Assembly (NCBI GenBank): GCA_017305935.1
Contig: JAFKJU010000026.1
Span: 26,058 to 90,057, forward strand
Direction: 5' to 3'
DNA from: Hyphomicrobiales bacterium
GTDB taxonomy: Bacteria; Pseudomonadota; Alphaproteobacteria; Rhizobiales; Rhizobiaceae
DNA length: 64,000 bases
The translations under genes and the position numbers were made by a program. Under the pieces are notes generated by a model. The model did not search any database, was not told the DNA's origin, and saw nothing but the letters and a program-made list of their open reading frames with translations. Numbering within the stretch: the stretch's first letter is position 1; each line of letters begins with the position of its first letter. Shown piece by piece: positions 1 to 9,039 of the stretch.

Positions 1-261
1 GGCTCGATCGGCTGCCAGCCCGTTGGCCCGGCCAAGGACGACGCCACCTTCGTCGTCTGCGCGGTCGAAATCGAGGGGACAACAATCGACGTCGGGACCG
101 CGCTCATATCGTCCGGTGCGGCATTCGCGGCCGTGTTCCCGTCTGGTGCGCCGGTATCGGCGGCCTATGCGGTCGCCGAATCGTCGGCGAAGGAAAGCCG
201 GAGCGGGCTTTGGGAAGGCAGCTTCGACCATCCCGTCGCGCACCTGCTCAGCGGTCGGTGA
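1..261 (+). CDS. C-terminal part of a staphylococcal-nuclease-like (SNase) protein, cut by window edge
   Basis: Frame 1 is open from the first base to TGA at 259-261 and gives the last 86 residues of a truncated protein. The tail reads like the end of SNase/thermonuclease-family proteins of rhizobia: an Ala-rich helix, then YAVAESSAKESRSGLWEG, which matches the family's conserved C-terminal pattern (helix with Glu and Ala, then GLW-G). The catalytic half lies outside the window, so activity cannot be judged. The stop directly abuts the stop of the minus-strand gene at 262. A second, more complete SNase gene lies at 28.6-29.0 kb. The family call rests only on this tail. Confidence 0.6.
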   Translation, partial: GSIGCQPVGPAKDDATFVVCAVEIEGTTIDVGTALISSGAAFAAVFPSGAPVSAAYAVAESSAKESRSGLWEGSFDHPVAHLLSGR

Positions 262-468
262 TCACAACTCGAAGAAGTCTATTCGAAGCTTTTCCGTGAT
301 CGCCGCTATCTCCTGCACCGTCAGTTCCTTCCATGCTCCGTTTTGAAGGAGGGCCAGCCTGGCCTCGGAAACGCCGCTGATGGTCGCAAATTCGTGGGGA
401 TCGGCTCCGCTTCGCTTCAATTCCTCAGCCAATATCTCCACAAGTCTAGCAGCACTCTCGAAAGCCAT
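262..468 (-). CDS. Small XRE-type helix-turn-helix regulator
   Basis: Encodes 68 residues, essentially one Cro/C1-type DNA-binding domain. Residues 27-52 hold the helix-turn-helix (EFATISGVSEARLALLQNG), followed by the usual aromatic residue and a short fifth helix ending IAAITEKLRIDFFEL. There is no sensor or membrane part. It is convergent with, and directly abuts, the truncated nuclease gene to its left. Nothing to its right on the same strand is co-transcribed with confidence. The target is unknown; self-regulation from the region at 469-925 is an inference. Confidence 0.7.
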   Translation of the reverse strand: MAFESAARLVEILAEELKRSGADPHEFATISGVSEARLALLQNGAWKELTVQEIAAITEKLRIDFFEL

Positions 469-925
469 TTGCGGTCATCCTCCTAGCGCCGTCAACGCCT
501 GTCCAGCATCGACGACGATGGGTTTCGCTCTGTCCAATTGCACAAGGGATGGCGATGAGCGTTCGATAAGGTGATGCGGACGGGGCGGGAGAATCCGCCA
601 AGCCCAATTTCGCGCGCAACTCCTACACGAGTCAAAAGCGGCGTTTTCGCGGCGAATGGTCGTTTATGTTTGTTTTGAGCATGAATTATACTTAAGGTCG
701 TGACTCGCTTTGTCGGCAAGTGAGCTGAGGAGGACCGGAATGGCATAGGCAAAATAAAACCCGTCTCGGAGAGACGGGTCGAGGGACACACAAAGATGTG
801 CGCAAAAGTCTTATAGCCACTGATTTTTTCGCACATTGACGAGTCTGCTGCAAGCTAATTCTTGCCACGGGAACGTGTGTTTTTGCGCCCGGGATTCTCT
901 CCGTTGCCGCCAACGAGGAGAAATC
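469..925. other. Intergenic region between divergent XRE and winged-helix genes
   Basis: 457 bases with no convincing gene; the open frames here have no Shine-Dalgarno sequence and unlikely composition. The stretch 590-700 is relatively AT-rich. It holds one clear structural feature, the hairpin at 759-779. Promoters for the divergent genes at 468 and 926 must lie here, but no strong -35/-10 pair could be picked. Confidence 0.5.
759..779 (-). terminator. Rho-independent terminator read on the minus strand
   Basis: Perfect 9-bp stem, arms ACCCGTCTC (759-767) and GAGACGGGT (771-779), with a 3-base loop. Read on the minus strand, the stem is followed by TTTATTTT. No minus-strand gene ends here, so it may stop antisense transcription from the gene at 926 or mark a lost gene. 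Confidence 0.7.
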
Positions 926-1741
926 ATGCTTGCATCTACCCCGACGGCCTACGGGCCGAACCTATTGGCGCGTCTGCTGGCAGCCCGCAGCCTTCTTCAG
1001 GTCGACGATTGCGCGAGATCCGCCTGGATATTGAATGGCGAGGGCCTCATCGCCGATGAGGAGATGGCCTATCTCGCGCCAGTCATCGAGCACCAACGTA
1101 AGTCGATCCAAACACAAGCCTGCTGCAGGCCACACCCGGTTTCCTGCGATGGGCGTGCGAACCAACGCTGCCACCGCCGGCCGCCAATTCCCCAAGACAA
1201 GAAAAAAGCGTCCTGGCTGCGGCGCCGCGGCCTTGCGAAAGACTGCATAATTCCGACCTGCATTGCCAGGATGTTTACGGTCAGCAAGCTTGCGGTGCTC
1301 GCCGTGATCGTCAGGGCCGTTATCGAACGTGGGTTCTCAAGAATGTCGCTTCCGGAGATCGCCGCTCGCGCAGGTGTCGGATGCACGACAGCCCGGTACG
1401 CGCTCCGCGACGCTGCGCGCATGGGCCTCATTACCATTACGGAAAACCGTCTTAATAAGCGATGGCACCGCCCGAACACGATCCGGATCGCGTGCCGGCG
1501 CTGGTTGGCCTGGCTGCGCGGCCATCGTACCGCTAAAGCTCGTCGGCATACCGCGGCGCCGCCGGTTCCTCGCGGCGATCTCACCCCCCTCAGAAATCTG
1601 AGCCCCACGGTTGAGATTCATAGATTCAGCACGCACAAAAACGTCTTTTGCAGAGTGCGTCCGGCTGCGTTTGAGCATTTCCAATTCGCGTGGCGATCGA
1701 GTGTGACGAGCTTTGAGGGCGAGATACTCCTGTTGACATGA
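926..1741 (+). CDS. Winged-helix DNA-binding protein, plasmid type, function unknown
   Basis: 271 residues. The ATG at 926 is chosen over an upstream in-frame start because GAGGAG sits at 915-920. An N-terminal acidic segment is followed by a basic linker. A helix-turn-helix with a winged-helix look lies at about residues 135-190 (MSLPEIAARAGVGCTTARYA, then GLITITENR). The C-terminus is basic. The overall plan resembles the DNA-binding or replication-related helix-turn-helix proteins scattered on rhizobial plasmids, but no specific family was recognised. It stands alone, between the hairpin at 759 and an AT-rich stretch. Confidence 0.65.
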   Translation: MLASTPTAYGPNLLARLLAARSLLQVDDCARSAWILNGEGLIADEEMAYLAPVIEHQRKSIQTQACCRPHPVSCDGRANQRCHRRPPIPQDKKKASWLRRRGLAKDCIIPTCIARMFTVSKLAVLAVIVRAVIERGFSRMSLPEIAARAGVGCTTARYALRDAARMGLITITENRLNKRWHRPNTIRIACRRWLAWLRGHRTAKARRHTAAPPVPRGDLTPLRNLSPTVEIHRFSTHKNVFCRVRPAAFEHFQFAWRSSVTSFEGEILLLT

Positions 1742-1935
1742 TATACGGATCGGAGGCCGGTGCGGGTGCTTAAAGCGCATTGATATAAAAACGAAATCAA
1801 TATGTTAGTTCCATAAGGTATCTTATGCGATATGATATAACGTTACGATTTTCGCGTTACGGGCGGTATCGGTGATTGATCCGCCACCCGCATTACTCTA
1901 TGTTTTTCATCGACAATGGAATTCGGAGAAGCGAT
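1742..1935. promoter_or_regulatory. AT-rich putative promoter region
   Basis: The stretch 1770-1850 is markedly AT-rich against its surroundings. It contains an inverted repeat (ATTGAT 1779-1784, ATCAAT 1796-1801) and two copies of CGTTACG. It probably carries the promoter of the membrane gene at 1936; no single -35/-10 pair is decisive. Confidence 0.35.
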
Positions 1936-2334
1936 ATGACCGAAGCGACCAAAGACCTCCCGCGCGCCCCACGGTTCTGGTGGGAAAAGACCCTCTTCGC
2001 GTTGGTCATCCTTCTGCCTTCGACGATCTATCCTTTCGCGACCGCGTTCAATTCCTCCATAACCCCGTTCGGCACGTCGCTGGTTGTCGCGGGCACCTTG
2101 ATCGTCCTCCTCCTGCTGTCGATTTTTCGGGATATCGGGCCGACCTTCGTCGAAAAGGCCGAGGCTAGGTTCCAGAACCGTTACGCGGCGGACATCTATT
2201 CGATCCCGGTGACCTTCGACGCGAAGCCTACGCTCGTGCCTGGCTTCTCCCGGCTGACAGCAATACGCGCTGACAATAGCCAGGCCATCGGTGCCTGGGC
2301 GTTGAGGTTCAACCACGGACGCCAGGTCGCATGA
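1936..2334 (+). CDS. Small inner-membrane protein with two predicted transmembrane helices
   Basis: 132 residues. ATG 1936 is preferred to the in-frame ATG at 1876 because GGAGAA precedes it. Residues about 18-40 (TLFALVILLPSTIYPFATAF) and 45-68 (SLVVAGTLIVLLLLSIF) are hydrophobic and should span the membrane. The remainder is a soluble tail of about 60 residues. No known domain was recognised. It is monocistronic as far as can be seen and lies upstream of the HigBA pair, separated from it by about 270 bases that show no gene. Confidence 0.6.
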   Translation: MTEATKDLPRAPRFWWEKTLFALVILLPSTIYPFATAFNSSITPFGTSLVVAGTLIVLLLLSIFRDIGPTFVEKAEARFQNRYAADIYSIPVTFDAKPTLVPGFSRLTAIRADNSQAIGAWALRFNHGRQVA

Positions 2335-2542
2335 GGCCTCGTCACGGGCGACGAGCCGCCGCCCGATTTGACGATCCGGCAGGCCCGAATTCCAGAAGTT
2401 TCTGATCGACGAGTGACTTCACAGGGCGCTCGTTGCCGTGGCGCAGAACCGTGACCACGACCGTTTTCGAGTGGACTGGATGGGGTTGATCGTTAAGACC
2501 GACTGAGATTTTATGCGGCGCAAATTAGGATTCGGATGCTGG

Positions 2543-2583
2543 TTTCCAAATTGGGAATTTTGAGCTTGTTTCCAGATTGGGAA
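2543..2583. promoter_or_regulatory. Paired palindromic operators upstream of higBA
   Basis: Two near-identical sites, TTTCCAAATTGGGAA (2543-2557) and TTTCCAGATTGGGAA (2569-2583), each have TTCC/GGAA half-sites. Their starts are 26 bases apart, about 2.5 helical turns. The position just before the higB start fits autorepression by HigA, the established mode for this family; binding here is inferred. Confidence 0.75.
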
Positions 2584-2603
2584 CGCGATATATAGGAGCC
2601 AAC

Positions 2604-2915
2604 GTGAACGTTATCGCTAAGTCCGCGTTGGTCAATTTCTGGAGCGACCTGCCGAAAGGAGCGCCAAGAGAGACTGCTGAAGCGGCGATGACAGAATGGT
2701 ATGCCACCGCATCGAAGGCAAGCTGGAGCAACTTCGGTGAGCTGAAGAAGACGTTCAACTCAGCCGACATGGTCGCGGGCAACAAAGTGATTTTCGACGT
2801 GGGTGGCAACAAATATCGCATTGTGGGTTTGGTCGCATTTCGGACGAAACGGATTTTCGTTCTGTTTGTCGGGACGCATGCTCAGTATGACGCGATTGAC
2901 GTCGCAAAACTCTGA
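2604..2915 (+). CDS. higB: HigB-family mRNA interferase toxin
   Basis: 103 residues, usual for HigB (PF09907 type), a RelE-fold, ribosome-dependent mRNA endonuclease. It starts NVIAKSALVNFW and carries the family core VIFDVGGNKYRIVGLVAFRTKRIFVLFVGTHAQYD in two adjoining segments, with the typical basic residues and terminal THAQYD. The start is GTG 2604, supported by TAGGAG at 2593-2598 and by the family's N-terminus; an ATG at 2577 would add nine non-conserved residues and overlap the operator. It is 15 bases upstream of higA in toxin-first order, the hallmark of the HigBA layout. Confidence 0.88.
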   Translation: MNVIAKSALVNFWSDLPKGAPRETAEAAMTEWYATASKASWSNFGELKKTFNSADMVAGNKVIFDVGGNKYRIVGLVAFRTKRIFVLFVGTHAQYDAIDVAKL

Positions 2916-2930
2916 TGTGAGGAGGTCGAT

Positions 2931-3311
2931 ATGTTGAATTTGAAAGCTTTCCGAACTCTTCAGAGCGAAGACGAGTACAACGCCGCACTGAAGGAAGTTC
3001 GGCCGTATTTCGAGAACGAACCTGAGGAAGGCACTGAAGAAGCGGCGCATTTTGACGCACTCGTTCTTCTGATCGAACAGTATGAAGGCAAAAACTATCC
3101 AATCCCGGCTGCGAGCCCGGTGGAGGTGGTCAAGTCAGTGATGGCCGCTAACAACTACACTCGTGCGGATCTGGTAGCCGTTATCGGCTCTAAAGCGCGG
3201 GCTGCCGATCTTCTGAACGGCAAGCGGGAAATCAATCTCGAACAGATTCGAAAGCTCAGCAAGGAATGGAATATTCCAGCGGGATCGCTGATTGGAGACG
3301 TCGCTGCCTAG
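2931..3311 (+). CDS. higA: HigA-family antitoxin with helix-turn-helix
   Basis: 126 residues. The N-terminal about 65 are acidic and helical and should bind the toxin. Residues about 70-122 form an XRE-type helix-turn-helix (VVKSVMAANNYTRADLVAVI, then KLSKEWNIPAGSLIG). This is the HigA layout of Gram-negative higBA loci, where the antitoxin both neutralises HigB and represses the operon. A strong GAGGAGG precedes ATG 2931, which should favour antitoxin synthesis over the GTG-started toxin. The likely operators are the paired palindromes at 2543-2583. Confidence 0.88.
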   Translation: MLNLKAFRTLQSEDEYNAALKEVRPYFENEPEEGTEEAAHFDALVLLIEQYEGKNYPIPAASPVEVVKSVMAANNYTRADLVAVIGSKARAADLLNGKREINLEQIRKLSKEWNIPAGSLIGDVAA

Positions 3312-3384
3312 TAGGCGAGACCTGCGTCGGCATCCGCTGCAACTGTGCTCGACTCTTTCCGCGGGAGTCGGCTTGAGGCTGCAA

Positions 3385-6300
3385 CTAGTGAAAATTCCGG
3401 CTCTTCACCTTCAGTCGATCGATGAGGAGGTCTGGGACGTAGATGTCGCGCGCAGGCGCCGCCGCCTTCGGCCGCTCGCGCGGATCGGGCGCGCCATTGC
3501 CGCGCGCGAACTCGTCGCCCCGGCCATGGGGCAAGGGAAATTGTTCGTCCCGCTCGCCCAACCGGCCAAGGTCATCTGAGAGGTCGAACAGCCGCTGCGC
3601 GACAAGGTGAACGACGTCCCCTTCCCGCTGGATTTTTCCGTTGATCGCCATCATCGAAGCGGAGAGAAGAACGCGGCGCTGGCGCTCGAACAGCGTCGGC
3701 CAGACCACCGCATTGACGATGCCAGTCTCGTCTTCGAGGGTGAGAAACATGACACCCTTGGCTGAACCGGGGCGCTGGCGGACCAGCACCAGGCCGCCGG
3801 TCATCAGCCAGCGACCGTCGCGCTCGGCCATCGCCTGGGCGCATGTCACCATCCCCTTCTGGCGAAGGTCTTTGCGGAGGAAGGCGATCGGGTGCTGGCG
3901 GAGGGTGAGGCCGGTGTGGGCGTAATCTTCGACGACCTCGTGCCCTGCCCTCATCGAGGGCAAGGCGACCGAGGGCTCCTGCACTTCCGAGACCTGGCGC
4001 GCTTCGCGCTCGGCGGTCGCGGCCCAAAGCTCAAGCGGCTCGTCGCGCAGACCCTTGATCGCCCATAGCGCATCACGGCGCTGGAGCTGCAGTGACGGTA
4101 GGAACGCATCGGCCTCGGCCAGTTTCACCAGCGCGGCCGTCGGCACGCCGGACCGCCGCCAGAGATCGTCAGCGGAGGCGAAGGGGTCTTCGGCGCGCGC
4201 CGCGACGATGCGGGCGGCATCCGCCGTCGAGAGCCCCTTCACCATGCGCAAGCCGAGGCGGACCGCGCAATGACGGCTTCCATCGACTTGCTCGAGTGTG
4301 CAGTCCCAGCGCGAGGCGTTGACGCAGACCGGCCTGATCTCGACATCATGCTGCACGGCGTCCCTCACGATCTGGGCCGGCGCATAAAAACCCATCGGCT
4401 GTGAATTGAGGAGCGCGGCACAGAAAGCATCTGGGTGATGGCATTTGACCCAGCTCGACGCATAGGCAATCAATGCAAAGCTGGCAGCATGGCTTTCCGG
4501 AAAGCCGTAGCTGCCGAAGCCTTCCAACTGCGAGAATGTGCTCTCAGCGAACTCGGCAGAGTAGCCATTCTTCACCATGCCGGCGACCAGCTTGTCCTTG
4601 AACTTCGAGACGCCGCCGGAGAACTTGAATGTCGCCATGGATTTCCGGAGTTGGTCCGCCTCGCCGCCAGTAAACCCGGCGCAGACCATGGCGACTTTCA
4701 TGGCCGACTCTTGAAACAACGGGACACCGAGGGTTTTCGAGAGCACCGCCTCCAGTTCGGGTGTCGGATAGACAACCGGCTCCTTGCCCTCGCGCCGGCG
4801 GAGATAGGGATGCACCATGTCGCCCTGGATCGGCCCGGGTCTAACAATCGCCACCTGCACGACCAGATCATAAAATGTGCGCGGTTTCAGGCGGGGAAGC
4901 ATGGACATCTGCGCCCGGCTTTCGATCTGGAAAGTACCGAGCGTGTCGGCCTTGCGGATCATGCCATAGGTGCGGGAATCCTCGGAAGGAATGGACGCGA
5001 GATCCCAAACCTCACCCTTGTGCTCGGCCATCAGGGCGAAGGCCTTGGCCATGCAGGTCAGCATGCCCAAGGCCAACACGTCGACTTTCATGAATTTGAG
5101 CGCCTCGATATCGTCCTTGTCCCACTCGATGACCTGGCGATCGTCCATGCGCGCCGGTTCGATCGGCACGAGATCGTCGAGCCGGTCATTGGTCAGGACG
5201 AAGCCACCGGGATGCTGGCCGAGATGGCGCGGTGCGCCCATCAGCTGCTGTGCCAATTCCAGCGTCAGCTTCAGCCTGTAATCAGCCGCGTTGAGGTTGT
5301 TCTCCCGAATCTGCCGTTCGGAGACCCCTTCCGACCAGCCCCAGACGCCAGACGACAATTGGCCGATCATGTCTTCGGGTAGACCGAGGGCTTTGCCGAC
5401 GTCGCGCAATGCGCCCTTGGCCCTATATCGCGTTACCGTCGAACAGAGCGCGGCCTTACTGCGACCGTAGGTGTTGTAGATCCATTGGATGACCTCCTCC
5501 CTCCTCTCATGCTCAAAATCGACGTCGATGTCCGGCGGCTCGTCCCGCTCCTGGCTAATGAAGCGTTCGAACAGCAGGTCGTTGGTATCAGGGTCGATAG
5601 AGGTCACGCCGAGGCAGTAGCAGACGGCGGAGTTGGCCGCCGAGCCCCTGCCCTGGCAGAGAATGCCCTTGGATCGCGCGAACCGGACGATCGAGAACAC
5701 GGTCAGAAAATAGGGCGCATAGTTCATGACCCGGATCAGCTCTAGTTCGTCGCGCAAGGATTTTTGGACCTTGTCAGGCACGCCCTCGGGATAACGATTG
5801 GCAGCTCCCTCCCAGGTGAACTTGACCAGCGACTGCTGCGGATCGAGGCCGGGCACGATCGCCTCTTCCGGGTATTGGTATTGCAGCTCCTTAAGATCGA
5901 ATTTGCAACGTTCGACGATTTCGCGCCCGCGCGCCAAGGCTTCAGGATACTCGGCAAAGAGCCGGTGCATTTCCTCGGGCGTTTTGAGAAAGCGGTCGGC
6001 ATTACGCTCGCGGTCGAAGCCGACATCATCGATGGTCGTGCGGGTGCGGATGCAGGTCACGACATCCTGGAGCTGCCGCCGGCTCGGCTCATGAAACAGC
6101 ACGTCGTTGGTGACGACCGTGCGTACCCTGAAGCGCGCTGCGATGGTGGTGATGCCGTGCAGGCGCATCCGGTCGTTCGGACGTCGGCGCAGGCAAAGGC
6201 TGACATAGGCGCGATCACCGAACAGCTCCGCCATCTTGCGAAGCTGCACGGCGCAGGTCTCGTCGGCTTCGTCGGACACGAGGATGCCGATCATACCGGC

Positions 6301-6645
6301 GGCGTGTTCCGCGACATCAGTGAAGTCAATCAGGCAGTTTCCTTTGCCACCACGGCTTTTGCCGAGCGACAGCAGCCGCGTCAGCCGCGAATAGGCCGGG
6401 CGATCCATGGGATAGACGAGGATCGACATGCCGTCGGTGAGATCGAGCCGACACCCGACGACCAGGCGAACACCGGTCGCCTTGGCCGCCTCCCAAGCGC
6501 GCACAATGCCGGCGAGACTGTTGCGGTCGACGACGCCGATCGCATCGATGCCGAGCGCGGCCGCCGTGGCGAACAACTCCTCGGCGCTGGACGCCCCGCG
6601 GAGAAATGAAAAGTGTGTCGTGACCTGAAGCTCGGCGTATCTCAT
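3385..6645 (-). CDS. dnaE2: Error-prone DNA polymerase DnaE2 (ImuC)
   Basis: 1086 residues, the usual DnaE2 length. This is the alpha-type C-family polymerase of the ImuA-ImuB-DnaE2 mutasome, which copies past damage during the SOS response. An N-terminal PHP domain ([17 protein letters not shown] at residue 2) precedes the polymerase core with GRGSAANS near 345 and the catalytic [12 protein letters not shown] near 390. A helix-hairpin-helix region and an OB-fold close the protein. The start at 6645 gives a 4-base ATGA overlap with imuB, meaning translational coupling; an in-frame upstream ATG would extend into imuB. It is the last gene of the cassette driven from the LexA box at 8883. Confidence 0.96.
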   Translation of the reverse strand: MRYAELQVTTHFSFLRGASSAEELFATAAALGIDAIGVVDRNSLAGIVRAWEAAKATGVRLVVGCRLDLTDGMSILVYPMDRPAYSRLTRLLSLGKSRGGKGNCLIDFTDVAEHAAGMIGILVSDEADETCAVQLRKMAELFGDRAYVSLCLRRRPNDRMRLHGITTIAARFRVRTVVTNDVLFHEPSRRQLQDVVTCIRTRTTIDDVGFDRERNADRFLKTPEEMHRLFAEYPEALARGREIVERCKFDLKELQYQYPEEAIVPGLDPQQSLVKFTWEGAANRYPEGVPDKVQKSLRDELELIRVMNYAPYFLTVFSIVRFARSKGILCQGRGSAANSAVCYCLGVTSIDPDTNDLLFERFISQERDEPPDIDVDFEHERREEVIQWIYNTYGRSKAALCSTVTRYRAKGALRDVGKALGLPEDMIGQLSSGVWGWSEGVSERQIRENNLNAADYRLKLTLELAQQLMGAPRHLGQHPGGFVLTNDRLDDLVPIEPARMDDRQVIEWDKDDIEALKFMKVDVLALGMLTCMAKAFALMAEHKGEVWDLASIPSEDSRTYGMIRKADTLGTFQIESRAQMSMLPRLKPRTFYDLVVQVAIVRPGPIQGDMVHPYLRRREGKEPVVYPTPELEAVLSKTLGVPLFQESAMKVAMVCAGFTGGEADQLRKSMATFKFSGGVSKFKDKLVAGMVKNGYSAEFAESTFSQLEGFGSYGFPESHAASFALIAYASSWVKCHHPDAFCAALLNSQPMGFYAPAQIVRDAVQHDVEIRPVCVNASRWDCTLEQVDGSRHCAVRLGLRMVKGLSTADAARIVAARAEDPFASADDLWRRSGVPTAALVKLAEADAFLPSLQLQRRDALWAIKGLRDEPLELWAATAEREARQVSEVQEPSVALPSMRAGHEVVEDYAHTGLTLRQHPIAFLRKDLRQKGMVTCAQAMAERDGRWLMTGGLVLVRQRPGSAKGVMFLTLEDETGIVNAVVWPTLFERQRRVLLSASMMAINGKIQREGDVVHLVAQRLFDLSDDLGRLGERDEQFPLPHGRGDEFARGNGAPDPRERPKAAAPARDIYVPDLLIDRLKVKSRNFH

Positions 6646-8156
6646 CCGAACACCCCATGCACGAACCACAGATGCGATCCGGTTTCCGGATCGATGCCGT
6701 CCCCCGCGCGATAGACCCAGTACCGCTCACCCAGTTCGTCCTCGACCACGAAATAGTCCCTCACCGCCTGGAACTCGCGCGGCCGGTGCCACCACTCCCC
6801 GAAAATCCGTTCTGGGCCGTCGGCGCACACGACCCTCCGGCGCTTGCCGCGCCACGTAAACACCGCCGGCGGCTGGTCGGGCAGAAGCGCGATGACCTCG
6901 ATGCGCTCCGGGTTTGCAAAGAGCCGCGTCGGCCGCGGCCATTTCACCGCCCAGGCCTCGCCAATGTCTGGTGCGGTCGCTGCGATGCGCCGGATCGATC
7001 GCTCGGGTACGTCGGAGGCGACGGGCGCAACACGAAACAGTCGGTGGCCGCGATTGCCGAGAATGTCGACGAGCGGCGTGATATCGGCAACCTCCTCCTC
7101 GATCAGCGAGGAAGCGACCTGACGTTCCTCCAGCGGCTCGGCGAAGACGGCGACGAGCACCAGCTTTTCGATGCCGAAACCGGGATCGATGGTCTCGATG
7201 CGGTCGCAGAGCAGCTTCGACAGCCGCGCCGGATCGCGGACAGGCTTGGCAAGACCGGCACGGAGATGCTGCCTGGTGTTGTCGACGCGATGGATAAAGA
7301 GGTCGCAGCGGCGCGCGCCGAGGCCGTCTTCCGCCAGGCGAGCCGACAGCTGGGCGACAAGCCGTCGCACATATTTGGCGATGGTCTCCGGCGCACCGAT
7401 TGGCTCGGCGAAATTCTTGGCAACTTCGACAAGCTCCGGCGTGCGGATCGGTTCGATCGGTTCGGCGACGCGGCCGAACATCTGATCCAGTCTGCGTCCA
7501 GGTTCCGGTCCGAAGCGCAACGTCAATGGCGCGCGCGGCATCGCCGACAGCTGGCCGACGGTGTCGATGCCGAGAACACGCAGGCCTTGAACGGTCTCCG
7601 TCGGCAGCCGCAGCGCGACGATCGGCAGGTCGATGACCGCCTTCGTCACATTGTCCACCGGCACGACAGTCGTTTCCGCCGCCAGCAGCCGGGCAAGCGC
7701 ATGTGCGGCGCCCCAGGTGTCGGCCACTGCGGCTCGCGCCGTCAGCCCGCGGCCGCGCAGCATATTGACGAGGCCCGACACGAGCAGCGCCTCGCCGCCG
7801 TGCAGGTGATCGGCGCCTTCCGTATCGATGACGAGACCGTCGGCACCATCGACCGCGACGACCGGGCTGTATTGCCGGAGCGCCCAGAGCGCCAGCCGTT
7901 CCAGCGCAGCCGCGTCCTCAGCCGGGGACGCATCGACCATGAGGAGATCGGCGACCATGGCCTGCGCCTTGCTGGCGGCCATGCCGATGCGCAGGCCGAG
8001 CTTCAATGCGACGGGATCGGCGGCGGAGATCCATCGCATCGATCCGCGGCGGGCAATGACGACCAGTGGCTTGTCAGCCGGCAAGGCTTCGCCAGCGTGC
8101 CGTCTGATCCGCTCCGTCGCGAGCTGTGGGAAGTAGATCGATACGACCCTTGCCAT
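6642..8156 (-). CDS. imuB: ImuB, inactive Y-family polymerase-like mutasome hub
   Basis: 504 residues from ATG 8156 ([12 protein letters not shown]). It belongs to the Y-family fold but, as in known ImuB proteins, lacks the catalytic acids: the usual DMD motif reads SIYFPQL and the SIDE motif is replaced by VDGADGLVI. ImuB tethers DnaE2 to the beta clamp and ImuA. The start lies about 83 bases inside imuA, a long overlap, so translation of the two is probably coupled. Its stop overlaps the dnaE2 start by four bases. A start six codons further upstream is possible but the MARVVS start fits the family. Confidence 0.94.
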   Translation of the reverse strand: MARVVSIYFPQLATERIRRHAGEALPADKPLVVIARRGSMRWISAADPVALKLGLRIGMAASKAQAMVADLLMVDASPAEDAAALERLALWALRQYSPVVAVDGADGLVIDTEGADHLHGGEALLVSGLVNMLRGRGLTARAAVADTWGAAHALARLLAAETTVVPVDNVTKAVIDLPIVALRLPTETVQGLRVLGIDTVGQLSAMPRAPLTLRFGPEPGRRLDQMFGRVAEPIEPIRTPELVEVAKNFAEPIGAPETIAKYVRRLVAQLSARLAEDGLGARRCDLFIHRVDNTRQHLRAGLAKPVRDPARLSKLLCDRIETIDPGFGIEKLVLVAVFAEPLEERQVASSLIEEEVADITPLVDILGNRGHRLFRVAPVASDVPERSIRRIAATAPDIGEAWAVKWPRPTRLFANPERIEVIALLPDQPPAVFTWRGKRRRVVCADGPERIFGEWWHRPREFQAVRDYFVVEDELGERYWVYRAGDGIDPETGSHLWFVHGVFG

Positions 8157-8832
8157 CGGGGGCTCCAATTTCAAATTCGGCGCATTCGCCGGCTTTCACG
8201 CGCATCAGTTCTGCGAGCCAGCGCGCCCTCCCGACGCCGGCAACAGGTAGTCTTTCCGACGGCAGGGTGCTGATGCGCCACCGTGTCGTTGAGGCCGTCG
8301 GCTGCCCATAGTCCGACGCCTCGTTCTGCCGTCGCCATCGCCGCAGCACGATGCCCATGGCGCCCGTCTTCTCGGCGGCGAGCTGTAGGCGACGTGACGC
8401 GGTCATCGGCAAACGGACCAGTTCGCCAACCACGGCGGCAAGCCCGCCGAAGGACAGCCCCTCCTCCATCGCCGATAGCGCCTCCTCTTCTCGATCGCTT
8501 TCGCAAAAGACCACACGGTCCGGATGGAGTCCTGCTTGGGCGACCGCTGGGAAAAACAGATCGGGGCGCGTCATGCACCACAGAACCTTGCCGCGCGATC
8601 TCGCCGCGATGCCGGCAACGAATAGGGCCGCAGCAGCGCCATCGACCGTCCCTCCCCCGCCGCCCGCGACCTCGTGCAATGCCCCGAAGGCCAGCCCTCC
8701 CCCCGGCAGAGCCCGATCGACCTCGGCAACGCCGAAGGGCAGCACTTGCCTTGCGCGCTGCGAGCCGCCTTCAAGCTGCTCGATGCGCTCGCGAAGCTCC
8801 GCCAGCACGGGGTTGAGGGCATGGTTTGCCAC
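8074..8832 (-). CDS. imuA: ImuA, RecA-like mutasome accessory protein
   Basis: 252 residues. It begins ALNPVLAELRERIEQLEGG and contains the ImuA/RecA-like core (LPFGVAEVDRALPGGGLAFG, then the glycine-rich segment, then KVLWCMTRPDLFFPAV). Like other ImuA proteins it has the RecA-type core but no clear canonical Walker A. It is the first gene of the imuA-imuB-dnaE2 cassette. ATG 8832 lies 51 bases from a perfect LexA box, so the cassette should be SOS-induced. The 3' end overlaps imuB by about 80 bases. Confidence 0.93.
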   Translation of the reverse strand: MANHALNPVLAELRERIEQLEGGSQRARQVLPFGVAEVDRALPGGGLAFGALHEVAGGGGGTVDGAAAALFVAGIAARSRGKVLWCMTRPDLFFPAVAQAGLHPDRVVFCESDREEEALSAMEEGLSFGGLAAVVGELVRLPMTASRRLQLAAEKTGAMGIVLRRWRRQNEASDYGQPTASTTRWRISTLPSERLPVAGVGRARWLAELMRVKAGECAEFEIGAPDGKGRIDLLPTARDGADQTARWRSLAG

Positions 8833-8882
8833 GGCAGAATTGTTGCTCCTTCAGGGTTTTCAGCGGTTCTTTAAGCTGATAT

Positions 8883-8897
8883 GTTCATTATTTGTTC
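8883..8897. promoter_or_regulatory. LexA (SOS) box between imuA and the uvrD-like gene
   Basis: GTTCATTATTTGTTC is an exact match to the alphaproteobacterial LexA consensus GTTC-N7-GTTC. It lies 51 bases upstream of imuA and 143 bases upstream of the divergent helicase gene at 9040. Control of imuA is well supported by family knowledge; control of the divergent unit is possible but inferred. Confidence 0.92.
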
Positions 8898-9039
8898 CGA
8901 TTGCTCAACTGAGTCAATCGGGCCTCCGCTCCGGAAATCGAACCTCGGCTAAGTCGTTGAAACGAATCCCTTAGCTGCATCAAGGAGATATCCGGCACTC
9001 GGAGGGTCAGGAAAATTTTCTTATGGTGTCTGGGGACAA

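Noticed and set aside
2335..2542. Remains of a minus-strand gene upstream of higBA
   Set aside because: A frame with reasonable composition exists (VTVLRHGNERPVKSLVDQ) but has no start codon context and no family.
6657..8273. Open frame of over 500 codons opposite imuB
   Set aside because: Antisense artefact of GC-rich codon bias; imuB is certain from family features and overlaps.
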